The notes beneath the pieces are model-generated. The model made no database searches, was not told where the DNA came from, and saw only the letters and a program-made list of their open reading frames with translations. Shown here in pieces: positions 33,283 through 43,299 of a stretch of 64,000 nucleotides of DNA. Both the position numbers and the translations under genes were made by a program. Within the stretch, counting starts at the first letter, position 1; each line of letters opens with the position of its first letter. The stretch comes from JAUIET01 sp045105115 (lineage in GTDB: Bacteria > Pseudomonadota > Gammaproteobacteria > Pseudomonadales > JAUIET01): the NCBI GenBank assembly GCA_045105115.1, contig JBGCDE010000065.1, positions 62,001-126,000 on the forward strand, in the 5' to 3' direction.

Positions 33283-35403
33283 ATGAGCAGCAAAGATATG
33301 AACCGAGGCGCCGACCCCGGTAACGGCCCCATTTTTCTCATTGGCCTGATATTTATTGCAGCAGCTGCCTTTGCAGCATGGAGTATGTTTGTTGCCAATC
33401 GCGATGCCGGACACGACGCACGTTATCAGGAGATAACGGCTGAATTGAGAGTACTTGCTCAGCAAGTATCGTCCAGCGCTCGTTTGGCTATCGCTGGTGA
33501 TGGCGAAGCCTTCGATATGTTGAACGACTCGGCTGGTGAATTCAGCCAAAACCTGGGTTTGCTCAATGATGGGGGTGATTCCTTACCGTCACCAAAAACG
33601 ATGTTGGCAGATGAGCTCAGCGCGTTAACGTCTGAATGGTCTCCTGTTAAAGCAGCGGTTGGCACAATGTACGCCAATCGTGATCGAATTCTGTTTTTGC
33701 ATGAAGTGGCAAAAACTCTGAACGATTCGATTCCAGAACTACAGCAGGAATACAATAATGTTGTGGAGATTCTTCTGGAAAGCGGTGCGCCTTCAGACCA
33801 GGTTGCAGTGGCGCAACGTCAATCCTGGCTTGCGGAGCGTATTGCACGCAACGTAGACAAAATGCTTGAAGGCGGCGAAGGTGCCGATCAAGCGGCCGAT
33901 CAGTTCAATCTGGACGCGAGTTTATTTGGAAGTGTTTTGGACGGCATGTTGAATCGCAATGCGGCAATGCGTATCAGCCGAGTAACAGACGCCGACGCGC
34001 GAGCCAGTTTGGTGGAGATTTCCAAACTGTTTGAATTTGTGAGTGGCTCGGTTGACGAGATTTTTCAGGCTTCACCCGATTTGCTGGAGGCGCGTGAAGC
34101 AGCGGATGTGATCGCTAACGGTGCACCGGAACTGATGACCGATACCAGCACGCTTTCTGAAGCCATTGGTGGTTTGAGTTCGCGCCGGCAATTTACACCA
34201 CAGTGGACGTTGGCGGCAGGTGCGGTGATGTTGCTGTCATTGGCCGCTATCGGCTACTTGTTGCTACGTAACACTCGACGTCGTTTGTCGCACACTGCTG
34301 AAACCAATGATCAAAACCAGCAAGCGATTCTGCGATTACTCGATGAAATTGGCGATCTTGCGGATGGTGATCTGACAACCAACGCAACCGTAACTGAAGA
34401 CTTTACGGGTGCAATTGCTGACTCGGTTAATTACGCTATCGGCCAATTACGTGAGTTGGTGTCGAAAATAAACGACACAGCTGTATCGGTATCGTCATCA
34501 GCTGAATTGAACCAGAAAAGTGCGCTGGGTCTTGCGCAAGCATCTGAAAAGCAGGCGGTTGAGATTTCTGGCGCCTCTACGGCCATTAATGAAATGGCAA
34601 AAACTATTGATCAGGTGTCATCAAACGCCGGTGAGTCTGCGAATGTTGCAGAACGCTCGGTGGAAATTGCGAATTCTGGTGGGCAGTTGGTGCGAAATAC
34701 GATTACCGGCATGGATAATATACGTGAGCAAATCCAGGACACCTCGAAGCGAATCAAACGTCTTGGTGAAAGTTCGCAAGAGATTGGCGACATCGTTTCG
34801 TTAATTAACGACATCGCAGACCAAACTAATATTCTGGCATTGAACGCTGCTATTCAGGCATCTATGGCCGGTGACGCAGGCCGCGGCTTTGCGGTGGTTG
34901 CCGATGAAGTACAACGACTGGCGGAACGATCTGGTGCCGCCACCAAGCAAATTGAAGCATTGGTGAAAACCATTCAGTCAGATACCAACGAAGCGGTTAT
35001 TTCGATGGAACAAACCACCACAGAGGTGGTGCGTGGGGCACGCTTGGCACAAGATGCGGGTGTTGCGCTGGAAGAAATTGAAAACGTATCAACTAATCTG
35101 GCCGAGCTGATTCAGAATATATCCAACGCAGCTCGCCAGCAGGCGATGACGGCCGGCAATATTTCCAGCACCATGGGTGTGGTGCAGGAAATTGCCAGTC
35201 AGACATCTGAGGGCACCAAGTCGAGCGCTGATTCGATTGGTGATCTTGCCAGCATGGCTTACGACTTAAGACAATCGGTAGAGGGCTTTAAACTACCGTC
35301 TGATGAACCTGAAGTCGACCAGACAGATCAGTTGGAGGGAATGGAGTCTTTCCTTGAAATAGGTAACAAGGACGATAGTGATGATGTTGTGACTGCTGCC
35401 TAG
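33283..35403 (+). CDS. pilJ: Twitching motility methyl-accepting receptor PilJ
   Basis: PilJ is the membrane chemoreceptor of the Pil-Chp system. It has one helix near residues 15-35, a helical periplasmic region with a PilJ-type domain to about residue 305, a second helix (LAAGAVMLLSLAAIGYLLLR), a HAMP-like linker, and a long cytoplasmic coiled coil. The signalling tip is DIADQTNILALNAAIQASMA near residue 510, followed by GRGFAVVADEVQRLAERS. A GGGAG ribosome site precedes the ATG. No CheR-type pilK gene follows, unlike in Pseudomonas. Confidence 0.95.
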   Translation: MSSKDMNRGADPGNGPIFLIGLIFIAAAAFAAWSMFVANRDAGHDARYQEITAELRVLAQQVSSSARLAIAGDGEAFDMLNDSAGEFSQNLGLLNDGGDSLPSPKTMLADELSALTSEWSPVKAAVGTMYANRDRILFLHEVAKTLNDSIPELQQEYNNVVEILLESGAPSDQVAVAQRQSWLAERIARNVDKMLEGGEGADQAADQFNLDASLFGSVLDGMLNRNAAMRISRVTDADARASLVEISKLFEFVSGSVDEIFQASPDLLEAREAADVIANGAPELMTDTSTLSEAIGGLSSRRQFTPQWTLAAGAVMLLSLAAIGYLLLRNTRRRLSHTAETNDQNQQAILRLLDEIGDLADGDLTTNATVTEDFTGAIADSVNYAIGQLRELVSKINDTAVSVSSSAELNQKSALGLAQASEKQAVEISGASTAINEMAKTIDQVSSNAGESANVAERSVEIANSGGQLVRNTITGMDNIREQIQDTSKRIKRLGESSQEIGDIVSLINDIADQTNILALNAAIQASMAGDAGRGFAVVADEVQRLAERSGAATKQIEALVKTIQSDTNEAVISMEQTTTEVVRGARLAQDAGVALEEIENVSTNLAELIQNISNAARQQAMTAGNISSTMGVVQEIASQTSEGTKSSADSIGDLASMAYDLRQSVEGFKLPSDEPEVDQTDQLEGMESFLEIGNKDDSDDVVTAA

Positions 35404-35467
35404 AAACAGCATTCAACACACCGTAAAACTGTAAACCCTGATAAGAGGCGCCGATAGGCACAATCCA

Positions 35468-38400
35468 ATGGCGGAACAACAGCTGGATTATGTTGCATTT
35501 GAATGGGTGAACAGCGAGCTTGACGATACCATCAAGCAAGCGCGTCAGGCTCTCGAAGCGTATAGTCAAGACACCGAAGACTTCAGTAAGCTGCGTTTTA
35601 CGCTGACTCATGCGCACCAGATCAAGGGCACCTTGCGAATGGTGCAGCTGAACAATCTGGTAACGCTTGCGGAAGAAATAGAAGCTGTTGCTCAAGCATT
35701 GGTAAATCGCTCCACTCCGGACGAATACGCCGCACTGGAAATTCTGATGACGGCCTTGTTGCAGTTGCCGGGTTTGCTAGAGCGTGTCAAAAAAGTGAAG
35801 GCCGATATTGCGCCTAACGCGCTGCAGCCAATCATTAATGAGCTTAAAGCTGTTCGTGGCGCAGAGCCAACGCTGGCCCGAAAACCAGCAGACTTTTCCG
35901 CGGCCTTTTCCAGTCGTGTATCGCGTGAAGATTTTGATGACTTGATGCTTAAGCTGCGCAAGATGTTTCGCGTTGCAGTGTTGAACATAGCTCGTGATAA
36001 AGACATCGACAAAAATCTTCGATATCTGGCCCAAATAGGCCAACGTATTCATAAGATAAGTCAGAACACAACTCAGGAATACTTTTGGCGAACCGCGCTT
36101 GGTTTGTTTGAGGTTCTCGAAGAAGGCAGTTTGGCAATCAGTAATGAAGTTGCGGATCTGTTGCTTGAGTTAGATAAGATGCTCATCAATATCGCCGCAG
36201 GTGGTCCTGATTCCCTGAAAGAACCCGCCGCAGATTCCTTACAAACATCCATTAAGACCTTGCTGAAAACAGTGAAGACTGAGCAGGCATTGGTGACTGA
36301 TCTGCAAAAGCAGTGGGATGATGAGCTCAAAACACCGAGTGAGCTTGAAGCAATGGGGCCAGACAGCGCGACCTTGCAGTCTGTTGTTGATGCGCTGTTG
36401 GAAGAGCTGGGTAGCATTAAAGATTACATTGACCTGTATGTTCGTAATCGCGATCGTGATGAGGTTGAGCTTGAGCCGGCCTTGCCCGTATTCACTCGCG
36501 TTATCAATACTATGATGGTGCTGGGCTTGGGCGATGCTTTGCGCAACGTGCGACGCCAGTCCGAAGCGATTGAGCAGATGATCAGTGGGCAGAAAGAGCC
36601 GACGCCTGAAGCATTGATGGAAATTGCTGAAAATATTATCAGCGTTGAAGCGGTGCTGAAAGAAACCGTAGAGCAGGAAAGTATTGAATCAGCAAGCCAG
36701 ACTACGGAGAAAGATCGGCAGCTAGCCGCCGCCTTTCAGTCGGTTGTGCATGAAGCTCGCTATGGCATAGATCAAGCGAAAGAAGCGGTGATCGAATTCA
36801 TTGCGCATCAGTGGGATCATCAACGATTGAGCGGTGTGCCTGCTTTGCTGAGCGAGGTTCGCGGTGGTTTGATGATTTTGCCACTGGAGCGCGCCGCGCA
36901 AATTTTGGCAAGTTGTGAATGGTATATATGCGACCATCTGTTGATGGGGCAAAGGGTGCCAGAATGGCAAATGCTGGATACCCTGGCGGATGCGCTAACA
37001 AGTGTTGACTACTATCTGGAACGCATAGTGGAAGATACGCTGACTGAAAGCGACATGATTCTTGATGTGGCTATAGAAAGTGTTGCGGCACTTGGTTTTC
37101 CTGTCAGTGATCTTGATAAATGGAAACGTCGACCAGAGTTGTATCTTCAATCAGATACTGACGAAGACGACAATCTCGACATTTCAGAATTCATGGTATT
37201 CGACGATGAATTTGATCAATACGCAGCGGCCCGTTTAAAAGACGACATGCAGGCCGCCACTGAACCGGCTCTCGATGAAAGCCCTGCAGAAATTGAACCT
37301 CCAGTGATTGTTCCGGCTGCGGTGATAGACCAGACGGCTGCCAGAGATGCCAGTAATGAGCCGGTATCAGCTGATGTAAGCAACAACGCGCACAATGAAG
37401 AGCTTGACGACGAAATCGTTGAGATTTTTTCTGAAGAAACCGATGAGGTGTTGTTAGAACTGGATCAGCATCTCGATCGCATGGATGAAGCCGACTCTTT
37501 GCAAACAGTGCGGCGCAGTTTTCACACGCTCAAAGGCAGTGGCCGCATGGTGGGCGCCAACGATATGGGAGAATTGGCCTGGAGCGTAGAGAATATGCTG
37601 AACCGAGTGATAGATGGTTCGCAAACTCTCACGCCTTCACATAAGGAGCTAACCCGCCAAGTCCGACTCTTGACGCCGGTCATGTTGAACGACTTTGTCA
37701 CTGGGGGGTATTCAGCCAGCGCTGAAGCGGCCAGGCTTAGCGAGTTAGCCGATGCAATAAGTACCGGTCAAAGCGATATCGTATCGCTTGAGCAGATTGC
37801 TAATGGGGCTGTACCCATTGAAGAGGTAGCGGAAGTCGAAGTCGATGTGGAAGGCGACCCTGAGTTCGCTGATGAAATGCTGGCCTCAGTCGTAGCGATG
37901 ATGGATGAACCCGCACTACCGCTCGTAGAACAAAGCGATGTAGAAAAAACTGAAGAGCAGCGCGATAAAGAAGATGAATTGGCGCTGCAAAGTATCTTTA
38001 GCGCAGAAGCCGCAGCTCATCTTGAGCAAGTGCAGCAGTTTGTTAACGATGCCCATAGCGGCGACAACAAAGTATCAGACAGTTTGCATCGCGCTTTGCA
38101 TACACTGAAAGGCAGCGCGTTGATTGCCGGTTATGAGCACATTGCCAATTATGTGGGTCCCTTGGAGACCTATGTTTTGGAACTGCATCAACTGCGGCGT
38201 CCGGTGAGTGATGGCGCGATTGGCTTAATTGAAGATGTTGCCGTACTGGTTCGCTCTGACCTCGCCTTGTTGCCAGAATCTTCAGCTGAGAATATTGAGG
38301 CGGGCCAGGAGCTTAGTGCTGAAATAGAACACTGCCGGTCTCAGTTGGACAATGTAGAAGCAGATGCTGATACAGATCCTATCAAGCCATTTGCAGAATT

Positions 38401-41400
38401 CATGACAGATTTGATGGCCAGCGTGTCTGCCTGCGCCAGTTTGCTTCAGGAAGCAAAGGCCGGGCGTTCTGCCGATGATTCGATGCTGCGCATCGCTAGA
38501 CATCAGCGCGCCGTGGCTGAACAGGCTGGGCAACAACAACAGACGGAACTGGAAACATTGGCGTATACGTCGGCGGATGCCTATGAGCAAGCTGCGACAT
38601 TGGATTGGCTTCCAGAGAGTTTTCTTGAACTCGCTGATGTGAGCCAGGAAGGCTTTGCCGCCGCCATAGACGCATTGTCCAGCGGCGAGTCTTTGGCCAG
38701 TCAACCTGAGTTTGAAAAGGCGAGTGTCGCACTGGCGCGATTTGAGCTTGCCGAATACAAATCGGAGCTGAAAGCCCGTGAACAAGCCGTTGACGAGGCC
38801 GAACGCGAAGCTGATGCCCTGATTGAAAGTTCAAGTAAAGACACAGAGCTGTTGATTTCACGGTGGATGAAAGATAAGTTCGAGCCAGGTACGCCGGAAG
38901 ACATGGCTGAGCAGTTTTTCAGTGCAAAGGCACCCATAGCCAACGATTCCGAACGCAAGCAGGCGAAATCCAGTCGTTCACTATTTATGGCTGCCACCGG
39001 TCTACTGGCCAGTAACGCAGCACCAATGCCTACGCATGCCGACAATCAGGAAAACTACGAATCGGATGCTGATGTTCACGGCGAACCCTCGGCGGAGGGT
39101 CTTGTCGATGATGTTAGCGACGCCGAAGCGATTGATCGCGAAAACGTCAGCGAACTTAACGATGAACATGACGTTAATATCGACTCGCTTATGCACGCTT
39201 TTGATGGCAGTGCAGCCAACGCCGAAGTTTCTGAACCCAATGCCCTGGAAGAAGCGGAGTCGGCAGCCGAATTTGCACAGGTCGACCAGATACAGGACGT
39301 AACTGAGCAGAGCGAAGAAACTGTTGTTAATGAGTCGGCTTCAATCGTTGAAACAGAAACAGAAACAGAAACAGAAACAGAAACAGAAGCAGAAGCAGAA
39401 GCAGAAGCAGAAGCAGAAGCAGAAGTGGTTGCGCTTATAGATATAGATGAGCCTAAACCAGAGTTCGTCGCACAAGCGCCGGTAATCGACAGCCAGCCCT
39501 TGAGTCCTTCCGAGACTGTTATGTCGACCTCTATCGCTGAACAAGCAGCTGAAACAGAGGTCGATAATGAAATACTTGAAATCTTTACAGAAGAAGCGGT
39601 CGATCTTTTAGAAGATATTGATGAAACAGTTCATGCTTGGAAAGACGAACCTGCAGCAACGCGCTACGTCGATGAATTACAGCGCGCGTTGCATACGTTG
39701 AAAGGTGGCGCCAGGCTTGCTGACGTGACCAAATTGGGTGATTTATCGCACGATTGTGAATCGTTTGTAGAGCGCGTTGAGCAATCAGGCTCGAGCTACA
39801 CACCGGAGTTTTTTGCCGAGCTGCAGGTGTATGTGGACAACATTACGCATCAGGTGGATTTATTGCGTAATCCCGCGTTGGCGAGTGAAGCCATTGAAGA
39901 AGACGTACCTGCCACAGATTCTCTGGTGGGCGCGAGCAACGATGCGCATGATGCCGAACCGGTTTTGGAAGGCCAATTTGAGGTTATTGAGGCGGATGAT
40001 TCCGACCTGGTCGAGAAGAGCAGCACCAAAGTGGTTGATGATGCTGCAGTCGCTGACAATGTAGTGAGGTTGGACCGCGCCAGTGGCGACGCACCGGCCG
40101 TCGTTGGCAAGAGTGATGTTGCGGCAAATGCCGACAGCGCACGCCGCACTACGCAGGAAGTGGTGCGAGTGCCCAGCCAGCTACTGGAAAACCTCGTTAA
40201 CTTGGCCGGCGAGACCAGTATTTCGCGCGCTCGCGCGGAAGAACAAGTGTCAGAGTTCGGCTTTTCGCTTGAAGAAATGGAAGGCACGGTAGAACGTTTG
40301 CAGGATAAGCTGCGCCGTTTGGAAATGGAAACCGAAGCACAAATACTGTTTCGTCAGGAGCAAGTAGAACAAGAAGGTTTGGAAAGTTTCGATCCATTGG
40401 AAATGGACCGCTATTCGCAATTGCAAACCTTGTCTCGCTCCTTGATGGAATCTGCCTCTGACTTGCTCGACTTAAAGAGCACAATGAGTGAAAAAGCGCG
40501 CGACATGGAAACGCTGTTGCTGCAGCAATCGCGCATCAATACTGATTTGCAAGAAGGATTGATGCAGTCGCGGATGGTGCCTTTCTCTCGCCTTGTACCT
40601 CGACTGCGACGCATAGTACGACAAGTTAGTAATGAGCTGGGCAAGCAGGTTGAATTCGAACTTCTCAATATTGAAGGTGAAATGGACCGCAGCGTTCTTG
40701 AGCGAATGCTGCCGCCTTTAGAACATATGCTGCGAAACGCGGTAGATCACGGAATTGAACCGGCCGATGTGCGGTTGGACTACGATAAAGCCGAAGTTGG
40801 TCATGTCAGTCTGGGTTTAATGCGCGAGGGCAATGAAGTAGTCATCATTTTGGAAGATGACGGCGCAGGTATTGATGTATCCAGAGTACGCGACAAAGCC
40901 ATTGAAGCGGGTTTGATGAGTGCTGATGCAGACCTGAGCGAACACGAAATTTTGCAATTTATTTTGGAAACAGGTGTCAGTACGGCAACCGAGCTCACCC
41001 AAATCTCCGGTCGGGGTGTAGGCCTTGATGTGGTCAGTTCCGAGATAAAACAGCTTGGCGGCACCATGGATATTCAGTCCAGGCGTGGCTTGGGCACCAA
41101 ATTTGTCGTGCGTTTACCGTTCACGGTATCCGTCAATAGAGCGCTAACGGTGTCTGTTGGTAGCGATATGTATGCTATTCCGCTCAATAGTATTGAAGGC
41201 ATTGTGCGTGTCAGCCCTTTTGAGCTGGAGGCGTACTACCAACCAGACTCGCCGCGTTTTGAATACGCAGGTCAGCCTTACGACCTACGATATCTTGGCA
41301 GCTTGCTTGGCCTTGAAGCCAGTGCCAACGTACACGCCCATGGCGCGCCATTGCCGGTAGTACTGGTGCGAGCTGGTGAGCACGCGGTTGCGATTCAGGT

Positions 41401-42013
41401 TGATGGCGTGCACGGTAGCCGTGAAGTTGTGGTGAAAGCCTTAGGCCCTCAGTTTGGAATGGTGCACGGTGTATCGGGTGCGACCGTGCTTGGCGATGGT
41501 CGGGTGGTTGTTATTCTCGACCTGCTGGCGGTGATACGCCAAAGTGCAACCCAGGCCTTGCGCGGGCCAGATCCATCGTTTGCGCTGGAACAAAACGAAC
41601 AAGCTGAAGCCGACAAGGACAATGTTGTTGTGATGGTGGTGGATGATTCGGTTACCGTTCGCAAGGTAACGTCGCGTTTTCTCGAGCGTCAGGGCATGGA
41701 AGTGGTCGTTGCGCGCGATGGTGTTGAAGCCATGGCGTTGCTGCAAGATCGTATACCCGATGTTATGTTGCTCGACATTGAGATGCCACGTATGGATGGC
41801 TTCGAAGTGGCAAATCAGGTTCGTCATCATAGCCAGTTGAAAGACTTGCCAATCATCATGATTACCTCGCGCACCGGCGATAAGCATCGCGAGCGCGCGT
41901 TTTCGATTGGTGTAAACAACTATCTGGGCAAGCCTTATCAGGAAATGGAATTGCTACATGCGATTACCGAACTGGTAGGCGCTGAGCGTCTAGAGAAAAT
42001 CAGCAACGCCTAG
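35468..42013 (+). CDS. chpA: ChpA hybrid chemosensory histidine kinase
   Basis: ChpA is the CheA-type kinase of the Pil-Chp pathway. The 2181-residue protein carries several phosphotransfer domains; clear HxxKG sites are His50 (HQIKGT), His686 (HTLKGSGRM), His878 (HTLKGSALI) and His1409 (HTLKGGARL). An HATPase region follows with N-box Asn1757 (RNAVDHGIE), then DDGAGID and the GRGVGLDVV loop, a CheW-like domain (about 1880-2035), and a C-terminal receiver with Asp2103 (LLDIEMPRMDGF). A run of Glu-Thr/Glu-Ala dipeptides at residues 1295-1318 lies in an acidic linker. It starts 64 bp after pilJ. Confidence 0.96.
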   Translation: MAEQQLDYVAFEWVNSELDDTIKQARQALEAYSQDTEDFSKLRFTLTHAHQIKGTLRMVQLNNLVTLAEEIEAVAQALVNRSTPDEYAALEILMTALLQLPGLLERVKKVKADIAPNALQPIINELKAVRGAEPTLARKPADFSAAFSSRVSREDFDDLMLKLRKMFRVAVLNIARDKDIDKNLRYLAQIGQRIHKISQNTTQEYFWRTALGLFEVLEEGSLAISNEVADLLLELDKMLINIAAGGPDSLKEPAADSLQTSIKTLLKTVKTEQALVTDLQKQWDDELKTPSELEAMGPDSATLQSVVDALLEELGSIKDYIDLYVRNRDRDEVELEPALPVFTRVINTMMVLGLGDALRNVRRQSEAIEQMISGQKEPTPEALMEIAENIISVEAVLKETVEQESIESASQTTEKDRQLAAAFQSVVHEARYGIDQAKEAVIEFIAHQWDHQRLSGVPALLSEVRGGLMILPLERAAQILASCEWYICDHLLMGQRVPEWQMLDTLADALTSVDYYLERIVEDTLTESDMILDVAIESVAALGFPVSDLDKWKRRPELYLQSDTDEDDNLDISEFMVFDDEFDQYAAARLKDDMQAATEPALDESPAEIEPPVIVPAAVIDQTAARDASNEPVSADVSNNAHNEELDDEIVEIFSEETDEVLLELDQHLDRMDEADSLQTVRRSFHTLKGSGRMVGANDMGELAWSVENMLNRVIDGSQTLTPSHKELTRQVRLLTPVMLNDFVTGGYSASAEAARLSELADAISTGQSDIVSLEQIANGAVPIEEVAEVEVDVEGDPEFADEMLASVVAMMDEPALPLVEQSDVEKTEEQRDKEDELALQSIFSAEAAAHLEQVQQFVNDAHSGDNKVSDSLHRALHTLKGSALIAGYEHIANYVGPLETYVLELHQLRRPVSDGAIGLIEDVAVLVRSDLALLPESSAENIEAGQELSAEIEHCRSQLDNVEADADTDPIKPFAEFMTDLMASVSACASLLQEAKAGRSADDSMLRIARHQRAVAEQAGQQQQTELETLAYTSADAYEQAATLDWLPESFLELADVSQEGFAAAIDALSSGESLASQPEFEKASVALARFELAEYKSELKAREQAVDEAEREADALIESSSKDTELLISRWMKDKFEPGTPEDMAEQFFSAKAPIANDSERKQAKSSRSLFMAATGLLASNAAPMPTHADNQENYESDADVHGEPSAEGLVDDVSDAEAIDRENVSELNDEHDVNIDSLMHAFDGSAANAEVSEPNALEEAESAAEFAQVDQIQDVTEQSEETVVNESASIVETETETETETETEAEAEAEAEAEAEVVALIDIDEPKPEFVAQAPVIDSQPLSPSETVMSTSIAEQAAETEVDNEILEIFTEEAVDLLEDIDETVHAWKDEPAATRYVDELQRALHTLKGGARLADVTKLGDLSHDCESFVERVEQSGSSYTPEFFAELQVYVDNITHQVDLLRNPALASEAIEEDVPATDSLVGASNDAHDAEPVLEGQFEVIEADDSDLVEKSSTKVVDDAAVADNVVRLDRASGDAPAVVGKSDVAANADSARRTTQEVVRVPSQLLENLVNLAGETSISRARAEEQVSEFGFSLEEMEGTVERLQDKLRRLEMETEAQILFRQEQVEQEGLESFDPLEMDRYSQLQTLSRSLMESASDLLDLKSTMSEKARDMETLLLQQSRINTDLQEGLMQSRMVPFSRLVPRLRRIVRQVSNELGKQVEFELLNIEGEMDRSVLERMLPPLEHMLRNAVDHGIEPADVRLDYDKAEVGHVSLGLMREGNEVVIILEDDGAGIDVSRVRDKAIEAGLMSADADLSEHEILQFILETGVSTATELTQISGRGVGLDVVSSEIKQLGGTMDIQSRRGLGTKFVVRLPFTVSVNRALTVSVGSDMYAIPLNSIEGIVRVSPFELEAYYQPDSPRFEYAGQPYDLRYLGSLLGLEASANVHAHGAPLPVVLVRAGEHAVAIQVDGVHGSREVVVKALGPQFGMVHGVSGATVLGDGRVVVILDLLAVIRQSATQALRGPDPSFALEQNEQAEADKDNVVVMVVDDSVTVRKVTSRFLERQGMEVVVARDGVEAMALLQDRIPDVMLLDIEMPRMDGFEVANQVRHHSQLKDLPIIMITSRTGDKHRERAFSIGVNNYLGKPYQEMELLHAITELVGAERLEKISNA
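39350..39421 (+). repeat. Twelve-copy hexamer repeat within chpA
   Basis: Six copies of GAAACA (39350-39385) are followed by six of GAAGCA (39386-39421), in frame. They encode six Glu-Thr and then six Glu-Ala pairs in the linker before the fourth clear phosphotransfer domain. Slippage by whole units would change linker length without a frameshift. Confidence 0.95.
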
Positions 42014-42032
42014 TAGAGAGCTCTGAATCAGT

Positions 42033-42512
42033 ATGAAACAAGCCTTACAAGTGGACGAGCTACCAGCCGAACTGGTTACATTTTTGATGCCGGTCACAAA
42101 GCGCTACTTGTTGCTGCCCAATGTGACTGTTGCTGAAATCATTCATCATCGAGCACCGAAGCAGCCTGATGACATGCCAACCTGGTTTCTTGGCCACTTG
42201 GAATGGCGAGGGCAAAAAGTACCGATGGTCTCTTTTGAAGCGCTTAACGAAGAACCGTTTCAAGCGGATGGCAGACGTCAGAACATTGCCGTGCTAAATG
42301 GTATAACTGATCCAGAAAAATTGCCGTTTCTTGCAGTGCTGACTCAAGGTGCTCCACGATTGATGCGCTTAACGCCTGATGAAATTACTGGCGACAGTTC
42401 GCAAGACCGCAAAGGTCCGGCAGAATTAATGGTTGTATCGGCAAATGGTGAAACCGCCAGTATCCCTGATCTGAGTTTCATGGAACGCTCCGTAATGGAA
42501 CTTGACGCATGA
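42033..42512 (+). CDS. chpC: CheW-like protein ChpC
   Basis: The 159-residue protein has a CheW-like fold: LVTFLMPVTKRYLLLPNVTV near the start, WFLGHLEWRGQKVPMVSFEA, and PFLAVLTQGAPRLMRLTPDE. It follows chpA by 19 bp, the position of ChpC in Pseudomonas, where it is an accessory adaptor of the Pil-Chp system. A chpB methylesterase gene, normally between chpA and chpC, is absent. Confidence 0.82.
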   Translation: MKQALQVDELPAELVTFLMPVTKRYLLLPNVTVAEIIHHRAPKQPDDMPTWFLGHLEWRGQKVPMVSFEALNEEPFQADGRRQNIAVLNGITDPEKLPFLAVLTQGAPRLMRLTPDEITGDSSQDRKGPAELMVVSANGETASIPDLSFMERSVMELDA

Positions 42513-42530
42513 CATTTCTGATGTCGAAAT

Positions 42531-43292
42531 CTAGCGCGCAGCCAAATCCCCTATAGAAAACTGAAGAACGCTTAATAGTGCAACGGGTGCGGTTTCTGCG
42601 CGCAGAATTCTCGGTCCAAATCGGCAGGGTACAAATCCGGAAGCCATAAAGTCAGAACACTCTTTGTCATCAAAACCGCCTTCCGGTCCGCTTGCTACTA
42701 TCCAGTCGTTTGATCGCTTGTCTGATAACAAACTTTCTGCAGTCAGTTGTTCGCCGTCAGGGTGTAACAACAGCTTGTTACTTCCAACGGATAAGCCAGG
42801 TAACCAGTCCGCCAGTTTAGAAGGTGAGTGAATGTGTGGAACCTGGTTAAGGCCAGATTGCTCGCAGGCGGACTGCACCACACCTTGCCAATGCTGTAAA
42901 CGCTTGGCGACTTTGTCTTTACTTAGTTTGAATTCAGATCGTTGACTCAGTAACGGCGTTACTTCGCTAACACCGAGCTCACAACATTTTTGCAGTGCGT
43001 AGTCCATGCGATCACCGCGTAACGCTGCAAACGCCATATGGATGTTCTTTGTTGATGCGCGATTATCTGCGTCGAACTTCAGTAGCTCGACCTCTGCAGT
43101 TTTGCGGTTCAATGTTCTTATACGGGCAAGAAATTCACCACCATGACCGTCGAAGATAATCACTTGGTCGCCAGCCTTGTGTCGCAAAACATTCAGCAGA
43201 TAGTGCGCTGATTGCGACTCGAGTGTATGCAGACCTGGAAGTGTGCCGTCTCGTTCAATAGGAAGTGTGCTGAATAAGCGGCTGATGCGCAT
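42531..43292 (-). CDS. rsmE: 16S rRNA (uracil1498-N3)-methyltransferase RsmE
   Basis: RsmE methylates U1498 in 16S rRNA. It has a PUA-like N terminus (SAHYLLNVLRHKAGDQVIIF) and a SPOUT domain with the knot motifs VASGPEGGFDDKECSDF and FGPRILRAETAPVALLSVLQ. The length of 253 residues is typical. It converges on chpC and lies 7 bp after metF, so it probably ends the methyl-cycle operon. Confidence 0.94.
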   Translation of the reverse strand: MRISRLFSTLPIERDGTLPGLHTLESQSAHYLLNVLRHKAGDQVIIFDGHGGEFLARIRTLNRKTAEVELLKFDADNRASTKNIHMAFAALRGDRMDYALQKCCELGVSEVTPLLSQRSEFKLSKDKVAKRLQHWQGVVQSACEQSGLNQVPHIHSPSKLADWLPGLSVGSNKLLLHPDGEQLTAESLLSDKRSNDWIVASGPEGGFDDKECSDFMASGFVPCRFGPRILRAETAPVALLSVLQFSIGDLAAR

Positions 43293-43299
43293 TATTGCT

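Noticed and set aside
39341..39544. Minus-strand frame with a long Phe-Cys repeat opposite chpA
   Set aside because: It is the mirror of the GAAACA/GAAGCA hexamer repeat inside the clearly real chpA gene.
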